Below, one piece after another: positions 1 to 5,490 of a DNA stretch of 6,631 nt. The position numbers and the translations under genes are program-made. The stretch's first letter is position 1, and every line of letters starts with the position of its first letter. A model generated the notes under the pieces. That model was given only the letters and a program-made list of their open reading frames with translations, searched no databases and was not told where the DNA came from. The stretch lies in the NCBI GenBank assembly GCA_937902805.1, contig CALEMB010000181.1, positions 1-6,631 on the forward strand. Direction: 5' to 3'. The stretch comes from an uncultured Bacteroidales bacterium. Lineage in GTDB: Bacteria; Bacteroidota; Bacteroidia; Bacteroidales; F082.

Positions 1-47
1 AGATCGGTCTCGGCATTCCTGCTGAACCGCTCTTCCGATCTCGATCT
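1..47 (+). other. Illumina paired-end adapter (P7 side) left on the contig end
   Basis: Positions 1-41 match, from memory, the 3' part of Illumina paired-end PCR primer 2.0, ending in the familiar GCTCTTCCGATCT. Positions 42-47 repeat the last six bases, CGATCT. This is not genomic. It is read through in frame with the methyltransferase that follows and would add about 16 spurious residues to a naive translation. Codon 46-48 reads CTC (Leu) where the family usually has Phe (TTC) in an FSNR-type motif, so genomic sequence probably begins at 47 or 48. Confidence 0.96.
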
Positions 48-1065
48 CTCAAACCGCAAGTGGCTCACTGACGGTGCTCCCACCGGCACTCATGACGAAG
101 ATGCCTGCAAGGGCCTCGGTTTCCACCTGCCCCAACTCTTCGACCGCGTCGTCGACATTGAAAAATGCCACCTGCAGGCCGACCCGTCCAACGACATCCG
201 CCTTTTCGTCAGGCGCTTTACGATGGAACGCCACCTGCCCTATTATAACTTCCGCGGCCACGAGGGCCTACTGCGCAACCTCGTCATTCGATGCAACTCA
301 AAGGGCGAGTTCATGGTGATTCTTGTCGTTGGCGAGGACAACGCCATCGTGCGCCACGAACTGATGCCCGCCTTGGAGATGGCCTTCCCGCAAATCGTGT
401 CGCTGCTGCTCGTCATTAATCCGAAACTGAACGATATCATCAACGACCTGCCGTTCGAATGCCTCAAAGGCGATCCTTACCTCATCGAGACCATGGCCTC
501 ACCGCGCCCAGGCCACGACGACCTAAAGTTCCGCATCGGACCTGTGTCGTTCTTCCAGACCAACGTCTACCAAGCCGAGCGGCTCTACAAAACCGCCTTC
601 GACCTTGCTGAGGTGCAGGGCGATGAGTTGATGTACGACCTCTATACGGGAACGGGCACCATCGCCCAGTATTTCTCACGCTTCGTCAAGAAGGTCGTTG
701 GCATCGAGTATGTGGAAGCCGCCATCGAAGATGCCAAGGTAAATGCCGAGCTCAACGGCATCACCAACTGCGTGTTCTATGCTGGCGACATGGCCAAGGT
801 GTTCACCGACGACTTCATAGAAACTAACGGCCATCCCGACCTCATCGTCACCGACCCGCCCCGTGCGGGCATGGCCGAGAAAGTGGTGGAGCAACTGTTG
901 AAGATCAGAGCCCAAAAAATCGTGTATGTCAGCTGCAACCCTGCCACACAGGCGCGCGATCTGCAGTTGTTGGATACAGCCTACAAAGTCATGGCGGTGC
1001 AACCCGTCGACATGTTCCCGCACACGCAGCATGTGGAGAATGTTTGCTTGTTGACACTAAGATAA
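48..1065 (+). CDS. rlmD: 23S rRNA (uracil-5-)-methyltransferase, RlmD/RumA family, 5'-truncated
   Basis: SAM-dependent enzyme of the TrmA/RlmD family, expected to methylate C5 of a uridine in 23S rRNA (U1939 in E. coli numbering for RlmD); it acts in the cytoplasm. The reading frame is open from the left edge, so the ATG at 223 is internal: residues before it (SNRKWLTD, GLGFHLP, DIEKCHLQ) belong to the family. Visible motifs are FFQTN (about 553-567), the SAM loop DLYTGTGT (637-660), DPPRAG (853-870), the catalytic nucleophile Cys of SCNP (934-936), and QPVDMFPHT followed by HVENV with the general-base Glu at 1036-1038. The Cys at 166-168 may be the fourth iron-sulfur cluster ligand seen in E. 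coli RumA. About 339 codons remain of a usual 440-480, so the N-terminal TRAM domain and the other cluster cysteines lie outside the window. It ends in TAA and is followed 19 nt later by a terminator. The family is certain; RlmD versus a sister such as RlmCD or TrmA is less so. Confidence 0.92.
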
Positions 1066-1079
1066 AAGGAATGTAATAT

Positions 1080-1191
1080 ATCAAGAAAACCCCAGCCAAC
1101 GCCGGGGTTTTCAAGAACCAAAAACCAAAATTTATGAAACCTTTTACTTGCGACCACTTGATACGGTCGCAGGTCTTAATGATAAGAACCG
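1080..1191 (-). ncRNA. Candidate free-standing small RNA, about 105-112 nt
   Basis: The minus strand carries a complete small transcription unit with no convincing reading frame. A Bacteroidota -7 element (TATTTTTG, 1202-1195) predicts a start near 1191-1188. At the predicted 5' end is a hairpin of GGTTCTT (1190-1184) with AAGACC (1177-1172), with one bulged base and a six-base loop. Next is a perfect 7-bp hairpin of TGCGACC (1171-1165) and GGTCGCA (1155-1149) with a nine-base loop. A U/A-rich single-stranded stretch follows (about 1148-1113), then the GC-rich terminator hairpin (1112-1085). The 5' edge of the first hairpin coincides with the predicted start, which supports the strand choice. 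I cannot assign a known RNA family. Alternatives are a remnant of a dispersed repeat or a 3' UTR structure of the plus-strand gene. Confidence 0.5.
1085..1112. terminator. Bidirectional intrinsic terminator
   Basis: Nine-base arms GAAAACCCC (1085-1093) and GGGGTTTTC (1104-1112) pair perfectly. Inside them an A-C mismatch and two more G-C pairs close a CAAC loop. The A-run on one side and T-run on the other let it work in both directions. On the plus strand it sits 19 nt after the methyltransferase stop. On the minus strand it would end the candidate small RNA, with TTTTCTTG as its U-tract. Confidence 0.85.
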
Positions 1192-1194
1192 CTG

Positions 1195-1223
1195 CAAAAA
1201 TAGACATTTTTTTAAAAATGCAA
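1195..1223 (-). promoter_or_regulatory. Bacteroidota-type promoter for the candidate small RNA
   Basis: The -7 element TATTTTTG fits TAnnTTTG and lies at 1202-1195, followed by C. A TTG at 1223-1221 could be the -33 element with an 18-bp spacer, inside the loose range reported for this phylum. The sequence is very A/T-rich, so a chance match is possible. The fit to the hairpins downstream is what makes it credible. Confidence 0.5.
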
Positions 1224-1282
1224 GCTTTTTTTGAAGAAAAATAACATTTTTTTGAAAAAAATCTTGACAATAGTGGTTTTTT
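1207..1282. promoter_or_regulatory. Phased T-tracts, probably curved DNA between two divergent promoters
   Basis: Runs of seven T start at 1207, 1226 and 1247, and a run of six T starts at 1277. The spacings are 19, 21 and 30 bp, close to two, two and three helical turns, with A-runs between them. Such phasing is known to bend DNA. The block lies between the minus-strand promoter at 1195-1202 and the plus-strand -7 element at 1287-1294, where bending or UP-element-like contacts could raise activity. The tracts are seen directly; the regulatory role is inferred. Confidence 0.45.
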
Positions 1283-1294
1283 GACCTAAATTTG
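1264..1294 (+). promoter_or_regulatory. Bacteroidota-type promoter for the 81-residue gene
   Basis: TTGACA at 1264-1269 serves as -33, and TAAATTTG at 1287-1294 matches the -7 consensus TAnnTTTG exactly. There are 20 bp between the TTG and the -7 box, the expected spacing. Transcription should start near 1300, giving a leader of roughly 20-25 nt that is rich in A, common before genes in this phylum, which does without Shine-Dalgarno sites. Confidence 0.75.
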
Positions 1295-1323
1295 CACTCT
1301 AAAACAAAAAAAAATCGACCACT

Positions 1324-1569
1324 ATGGGAAAAGCAATGGATAAACTTACCGCCATGATTATGGCCAACGATGGCCTCAACGAGACCGAAGCCAAGGCAAA
1401 ACTCAACCTCATCTACATCAAGATGGGACAGTCGGACATCAAGACTTTCGTCGATGAGTACACCACATGGCTCATGAAGGAGAAAAAGATGAATTACAAG
1501 GCCATCCTGCAGACTCCTGACCAACAACTGCATGAGATGTTTGAATGTGAGTTTAGAGTTGAAAGTTGA
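1324..1569 (+). CDS. Small protein of unknown function (81 aa)
   Basis: I do not recognise this protein. It has no signal peptide, membrane segment or cysteine motif (only one Cys, near the end). It is rich in Lys, Glu, Met and Ala, and its sequence suggests a small, soluble, mostly helical cytoplasmic protein; the segment ETEAKAKLNLIYIKMG could be amphipathic. A strong promoter ends 29 nt before the ATG at 1324, which supports expression. A second in-frame ATG at 1336 is an alternative start, as no Shine-Dalgarno site decides between them. The last five residues (FRVES) are encoded by a heptamer repeat, so the ancestral protein may have ended near HEMFE. It stands alone, convergent with the rarA operon. 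Codon use resembles the neighbouring genes. Confidence 0.72.
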   Translation: MGKAMDKLTAMIMANDGLNETEAKAKLNLIYIKMGQSDIKTFVDEYTTWLMKEKKMNYKAILQTPDQQLHEMFECEFRVES

Positions 1570-1576
1570 GAGTTGC
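1549..1576 (+). repeat. Tandem heptamer repeat, four units of GAGTTGA type
   Basis: Units are GAGTTTA (1549-1555), GAGTTGA (1556-1562), AAGTTGA (1563-1569) and GAGTTGC (1570-1576). The stop codon TGA of the 81-residue gene is the end of the third unit. A unit of 7 bp changes the frame when copies are gained or lost, so slippage would alter the C-terminus. Confidence 0.8.
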
Positions 1577-1631
1577 TCCGCTCATGTCATCCCTGCGGAG
1601 GGTTGTGGGGAGAATGGGATCTATGAGCGGA
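1577..1631. repeat. Inverted repeat with 9-bp arms in the convergent spacer
   Basis: TCCGCTCAT (1577-1585) and ATGAGCGGA (1623-1631) are perfect reverse complements separated by 37 bp. The interior holds a smaller hairpin, CCCT-GCGG-AGGG. There is no T-run after the arms, so it is a poor terminator. It may be part of a dispersed intergenic element; function unknown. Confidence 0.55.
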
Positions 1632-1652
1632 AAAGAGTTGAAGCGCTAGTAC

Positions 1653-1678
1653 GGGTGCTTCGACAAGCTCAGCAACCC
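1653..1678. repeat. REP-like hairpin containing CTTCGACAAGCTCAG
   Basis: GGGTGCT (1653-1659) pairs with AGCAACCC (1671-1678), leaving one bulged A and the loop TCGACAAGCTC. The core CTTCGACAAGCTCAG resembles short palindromic motifs that I recall as widely dispersed between genes in many bacteria. It sits 6 nt beyond the stop of the minus-strand EcsC-like gene, so it may also cap the 3' end of that transcript. The REP assignment rests on memory of the motif and was not searched. Confidence 0.45.
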
Positions 1679-1684
1679 TGAGAT

Positions 1685-2413
1685 TCAGTGTCGCATATCG
1701 TATAGCTCGTCAAGGTGTTTCTTGAGACGCCGCGCCATGGGACGGAAGGTATAATAGGTGATGGTGGCCGAGATAGGCGCACCGACCAATGGTATCACCT
1801 TCCCCACCCCCTTGGCAAACCCTTCTTTCGTCATATTAATGCCAATCCATTGTGCTATCTTGATGGCATACTGCGCCATCACAGTTTCCGAGATTTTTAT
1901 TCCCGCACTTTTCGACACTTGGCCCACGACCTTCGTCAAGGCCTCCACCGCCAGTTTGTTGCCCATCATCGCGCCAACAAAGAGCGTCATGATATTGAGC
2001 GACTCGTCATCAAGTTGTTTGTTGACATTCGTCAGGGCAGGCCAGCCATAGAGGTAGATGAGCTTCTGCATCAACGAGAGGATATGACCGTAGAACTGGG
2101 TGATATCAGCAGGGATAGCGCCCGCCATCCACCAGCCGCCCGGCAGGCCCATCAAGGCCGAGGTGCCACACACCATGGTGAGGTGGTAGCTGATGCACTG
2201 GTTGGCGATCTTATCGATTTCTTTCTTGCTCAGCACCTTCAAAGGGCTGTCGTCCAAGGCCGTCATCACCTCCATGGGAGTGCAGAACTTCGACAATTCC
2301 TTGGAGAGGAACTCGTCGCGGTTCACCTTCACGAAAGGCAGGCGAAGGCTGGTGTCGAGGACTTTATTCCAGATGGTTACGGATTTGGTATCGTTGGATT
2401 GTTCAGTAGCCAT
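1685..2413 (-). CDS. EcsC family protein (242 aa)
   Basis: Member of the EcsC family, named after the third gene of the Bacillus ecs locus; the biochemical role is not settled. Family signs are the glycine-rich core GLPGGWWMAGAIPADI (about residues 89-104), followed by a helical stretch LMQKLIYLYGWP, and the C-terminal block VIPLVGAPISATITYYTF (about 207-223), which matches the usual IP-x-x-GA-x-x-x-x-x-N/T pattern. Both blocks are hydrophobic and could associate with membrane, but no signal peptide is present. I chose the start at 2413 (MATEQ) because codons upstream in this frame lie inside rarA and look unlike a protein. The ATG overlaps the 3' end of rarA by 11 nt, so the two genes should be co-transcribed and translationally coupled. 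The frame ends just before the REP-like hairpin. Confidence 0.75.
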   Translation of the reverse strand: MATEQSNDTKSVTIWNKVLDTSLRLPFVKVNRDEFLSKELSKFCTPMEVMTALDDSPLKVLSKKEIDKIANQCISYHLTMVCGTSALMGLPGGWWMAGAIPADITQFYGHILSLMQKLIYLYGWPALTNVNKQLDDESLNIMTLFVGAMMGNKLAVEALTKVVGQVSKSAGIKISETVMAQYAIKIAQWIGINMTKEGFAKGVGKVIPLVGAPISATITYYTFRPMARRLKKHLDELYDMRH

Positions 2414-3689
2414 ATTTTTCTTTCCATTTGTCGCGAAGGTATTTACGCAATTCGCGTTCGCGAGGGTTGTCTTGGGGTTCATACAAAACCGTGCCAGATA
2501 TTTCGGCAGGCATGAATTCCTGGTCCACGAAGTTGCCTTCATAGGCGTGGGCGTATTTGTAACCATCGTGATAACCAAGGTCTTTCATCAATTTCGTCGG
2601 GGCGTTGCGGAGATGCAAGGGCACTGACAAATCGCCAGTCTGACGCACAAGGGCCTGCGCCGCGTCAATGGCGGCCACAGCGGCATTACTTTTTGGTGAC
2701 GAGGCCAGATAGGTGACCGTCTGCGAGAGGATGATGCGGCTCTCAGGCCAGCCTATCTTGTTCACCGCATCGAAGCAAGCGTTGGCAAGCAGCAAGGCAT
2801 TGGGGTTTGCATTGCCGATGTCCTCTGAGGCAAGGATAAGCATCCTCCTTGCAATAAACAAGGGGTCCTCACCTGCCTCTATCATGCGGGCAAGATAATA
2901 GAGAGCCGCGTTGGGGTCGCTGCCACGCATCGACTTGATGAAAGCGGAGATGATGTCGTAGTGCATCTCTCCCTGCTTGTCGTATTTCACGAGGTTGCTC
3001 TGGATGCAATCGGTGGTAAACTGGTTGGTGATGACCAATTCTTTGGCGGTCTCGTCGAGGTCATTCAAAGAGGTGACGACAAGTTCTATAGCGTTCAATA
3101 GCTTACGCCCGTCACCGCCACTAATCTGCATCAGTGCCTCAGGCTCCTTGACGGTGATTTTCTTGCCGAAATCATATTCCAACGCCTTCACGGCCTTCGC
3201 CATAAGAATCTCCAAGTCCTCTTTCTCCAACGACTTGAGCACATAGACCTGACAGCGTGACAGCAAAGGCGAAATGACCTCGAAGCTGGGATTTTCTGTG
3301 GTGGCACCGATGAGGGTGACGAGGCCCTTCTCAACAGCACCCAACAACGAGTCCTGCTGCGACTTGCTGAAACGGTGGATCTCATCTATAAATAATATAG
3401 GTGCCTCGGGAGCCATCCTTGCCCTATCGATGACATCACGCACTTCCTTCACGCCACTGCTTACCGCGCTGAGCTGGAAGAACTGCCGTTTGACCTGCTT
3501 GGAGATGATGAAGGCCAAAGTGGTCTTGCCCACGCCCGGCGGGCCCCAAAAGATCATGGAAGGCACACGCCCTGTCTCGATGGCACGGCGTAGCACGGCA
3601 TTCTCACCGATGATATGCTTCTGGCCGATATAGTCGTCCAACGTAGTCGGGCGCAGGCGTTCCGCTAAGGGTATTGTTGATTGCATCAT
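2403..3689 (-). CDS. rarA: Replication-associated recombination protein A (RarA/MgsA), AAA+ ATPase
   Basis: Clamp-loader-like AAA+ ATPase of the RarA/MgsA/WRNIP1 family, which acts at stalled or gapped replication forks together with single-strand binding protein. Its 428 residues are close to the 447 of E. coli RarA. Visible motifs are Walker A GPPGVGKTT (49-57), Walker B LFIDEIHRF (99-107), sensor 1 GATTEN (128-133), an arginine finger in LLSRC (Arg145), and a sensor-2 region GGDGRKLLN (191-199). The tetramerisation/MgsA C-domain follows, from about 242: HYDIISAFIKSMRGSDP, then RRMLILASEDIGNANP. All catalytic residues appear intact. Two adjacent ATGs (3689, 3686) could start it. The nearest -7 box leaves a leader of only about 4-8 nt. 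It is the first gene of an operon with the EcsC-like gene. Confidence 0.97.
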   Translation of the reverse strand: MMQSTIPLAERLRPTTLDDYIGQKHIIGENAVLRRAIETGRVPSMIFWGPPGVGKTTLAFIISKQVKRQFFQLSAVSSGVKEVRDVIDRARMAPEAPILFIDEIHRFSKSQQDSLLGAVEKGLVTLIGATTENPSFEVISPLLSRCQVYVLKSLEKEDLEILMAKAVKALEYDFGKKITVKEPEALMQISGGDGRKLLNAIELVVTSLNDLDETAKELVITNQFTTDCIQSNLVKYDKQGEMHYDIISAFIKSMRGSDPNAALYYLARMIEAGEDPLFIARRMLILASEDIGNANPNALLLANACFDAVNKIGWPESRIILSQTVTYLASSPKSNAAVAAIDAAQALVRQTGDLSVPLHLRNAPTKLMKDLGYHDGYKYAHAYEGNFVDQEFMPAEISGTVLYEPQDNPRERELRKYLRDKWKEKYGY

Positions 3690-3701
3690 TCAAATTTTTC
3701 G

Positions 3702-3709
3702 CAAAGATA
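3702..3709 (-). promoter_or_regulatory. -7 element of the rarA promoter
   Basis: On the minus strand this reads TATCTTTG, followed by C, an exact match to TAnnTTTG. No clear TTG is seen at the expected -33 position (about 3729-3734). Only 12 nt separate the box from the first rarA ATG, so the mRNA leader should be extremely short. Confidence 0.7.
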
Positions 3710-3741
3710 ACAAAAATTAATGGAAAGCTCGGCTTTTTCAT

Positions 3742-3749
3742 TACCTTTG
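3742..3749 (+). promoter_or_regulatory. -7 element of the peptidase promoter
   Basis: TACCTTTG followed by C matches TAnnTTTG exactly. The expected -33 region (about 3717-3722) reads TTAAT, not TTG, so that half is weak. The leader would be about 12-14 nt and includes AAT repeated four times (3755-3766). No Shine-Dalgarno site is present before the ATG at 3769. Confidence 0.7.
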
Positions 3750-3768
3750 CACCAAATAATAATAATCT

Positions 3769-5490
3769 ATGAAAACCATCAAACACCTTATTCTCATTGC
3801 CCTGCTCACCGCTTTCTACGTGGCGCAGGCCTGCACCAACTTCCTGATTACCAAAGGCGCCAGCGTCGATGGCTCCAATTTCATCAGCTACTGTGCCGAC
3901 TCGCATATCCGCTACGGCGAGCTGTACTTTACCCCTGCTGCCGACTGGCCCGAGGGCAGCATGAGGGTTTGCTACGACCGTGGCACCAACGCGCCACGTG
4001 GTAGCGTGCCACAACCTGCCCATACCTACCAAGTCGTTGGCTATATCAACGAGAACCAGGTAGCCCTTGGCGAGACGACCTTTGGCGGTCGCGAGGAACT
4101 AATGGACCCCACAGGTATCGTCGACTACGGCAGCCTCATGTTCATCGCTTTGGAACGTAGCACCTCGGCACGCGAAGCCATCAAGATCATGGCTGACCTC
4201 GTTGAGGCCTACGGCTATGGATCGGACGGCGAGTCGTTCAGCATCAGCGATGCCAACGAGGTGTGGTACATGGAAATCATACCCAAGGGCTATACGCCAA
4301 CCGTGACCAAAACCGGTGACACCATCAACGCAGACCGTGGCGCAGTGTGGGTAGCCGTCCGCATCCCCGACGGCTACGTGAGCGGCCACGCCAACGCCGC
4401 CCGCATCACCACCTTCCCTCTGCGCGATGGCAAGACCTCCATCACCGATAAGGACTGGAAGAAACTTTATAACGAACAGGTCGAGGTCATTTACAAGCAC
4501 GACATCATCGACTTTGCCCGCAGCAAGGGCTACTTTAGCGGCAAGGACAAGGACTTTGATTTCAGTGCGGCCTACGCCCCTGTCGACTTCAGCGCGGCGC
4601 GCGTGTGCGACTTCCGCGTGTGGACGATGTTCAACAAGGTGTGCGACGGAATGGACGAATATTGGGACTACGTCATCGGCAAGGATCTCAACCACCGCAT
4701 GCCTTTGTACGTCAAGCCCAACCGCAAGATTAGCCTTTCGGACATGATGGCCTTCCAGCGCGACCACTTCCAAGGGACACCTTACGACAAGACACAAGAC
4801 GTGGGTGCAGGTCCCTTCGGCTCACCCTTCCGCTTCAACCCGCTCTATTGGGAATATGAAGGCAAGCCCTACCTCAATGAAAGAAGCATCGAGGTGGTTC
4901 AAACAGGATTCTCCTTCATCGCCCAGAGCCGCAGCTGGCTGCCCAATCCCATTGGAGGCATTATCTGGTTCGGTGTGGACGACACCAACTCGACGGTGTA
5001 CACGCCGTTCTACTGCTCCATCAATGAGGTGCCGATAGAATACCGCTCTGGCAACGGCGACATGCTGACCTACAGCGACAATGCCGCCTTCTGGGTCTTC
5101 AACCGCCTGGCACATTTCAAATACCTATTTTATAATAGGGTCATCGGTGACATCCAAGCCGTGCAGAACGAATTGGAGAGCGGCTACCAAGAGCAAGTGC
5201 AATATGCCGACAACCAAGCCCTGAGCCTCTTTGTCCAAGACCCGAAACTGGCCATCGCCTACCTCACCGACTTCTCGTCCAAGGCAGGACACAACACCGT
5301 TACCACTTGGAAGGAATTGGACAATTATTTGTTAGTCAAATATTTGGACAGCAATATCAAACAAGAGGAAAACGGGCAGTTCAAACGCAACGGCTACGGT
5401 TATCCCGCCAAGCCGAAGCAGCCTGGTTATCCGGATTCATGGAAAAAGGCGGTGATTGAACAGACGGGAGACAGGTTCAGGAGGCCATAA
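3769..5490 (+). CDS. Secreted C69-family dipeptidase (573 aa)
   Basis: N-terminal-nucleophile cysteine peptidase of MEROPS family C69 (PepD-like), expected to cut dipeptides or the acyl-amide bonds of related small substrates in the periplasm. Residues 1-21 form a classical signal peptide: MKTIK, a hydrophobic core, then AQA. Cleavage after Ala21 would expose Cys22 in CTNFLITKGAS, which matches the family's catalytic N-terminal Cys. Family blocks follow: GETTFGGRE (101-109), GESFSISDANEVWYMEI (154-170) and GAVWVAVRIPDGYVSGHAN (191-209). About 15 residues between EIIPKG and GAVW (175-190) look like an insertion compared with relatives I remember. The C-terminus ends in the family-like TGDRFRRP. 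At 573 residues it is longer than Lactobacillus PepD (about 470), as secreted Bacteroidota members often are. Its last 14 bp overlap the convergent MauE-thioredoxin gene. The substrate cannot be told from sequence. Confidence 0.93.
   Translation: MKTIKHLILIALLTAFYVAQACTNFLITKGASVDGSNFISYCADSHIRYGELYFTPAADWPEGSMRVCYDRGTNAPRGSVPQPAHTYQVVGYINENQVALGETTFGGREELMDPTGIVDYGSLMFIALERSTSAREAIKIMADLVEAYGYGSDGESFSISDANEVWYMEIIPKGYTPTVTKTGDTINADRGAVWVAVRIPDGYVSGHANAARITTFPLRDGKTSITDKDWKKLYNEQVEVIYKHDIIDFARSKGYFSGKDKDFDFSAAYAPVDFSAARVCDFRVWTMFNKVCDGMDEYWDYVIGKDLNHRMPLYVKPNRKISLSDMMAFQRDHFQGTPYDKTQDVGAGPFGSPFRFNPLYWEYEGKPYLNERSIEVVQTGFSFIAQSRSWLPNPIGGIIWFGVDDTNSTVYTPFYCSINEVPIEYRSGNGDMLTYSDNAAFWVFNRLAHFKYLFYNRVIGDIQAVQNELESGYQEQVQYADNQALSLFVQDPKLAIAYLTDFSSKAGHNTVTTWKELDNYLLVKYLDSNIKQEENGQFKRNGYGYPAKPKQPGYPDSWKKAVIEQTGDRFRRP

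Noticed and set aside
223..225. ATG at 223 as the start of the methyltransferase
   Set aside because: Conserved family residues occur in frame upstream of it, so it is an internal Met.
1134..1244. Small plus-strand frame of 36 codons (starting MKPFTCDH)
   Set aside because: It spans the small-RNA hairpins and T-tracts, has no promoter in front of it, and the second half is low-complexity Lys/Phe from A/T runs.
989..1270. Minus-strand frame of 93 codons across the spacer into the methyltransferase
   Set aside because: It starts upstream of the candidate minus-strand promoter, crosses the terminator and ends antisense to a real gene. The transcribed part is better explained as structured RNA.
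1715..2515. Open frame of 266 codons on the plus strand
   Set aside because: It is antisense to the EcsC-like gene and the end of rarA. It is rich in His and Arg with no recognisable domain, a shadow of coding sequence on the other strand.
2414..2578. Possible N-terminal extension of the EcsC-like protein
   Set aside because: The 55 extra codons lie within rarA in another frame and look unlike a protein. The ATG at 2413 fits an overlapping operon.
3823..3834. Lipoprotein signal (lipobox) at AQAC in the peptidase
   Set aside because: The -3 residue is Ala and -2 is Gln, a poor lipobox, and family C69 needs a free N-terminal Cys.
4099..4797. Long open frame of 232 codons on the minus strand
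   Set aside because: It lies wholly inside the well-supported C69 peptidase gene, has a biased His/Val/Asp/Ala composition typical of an antisense frame, and has no promoter or family motif.
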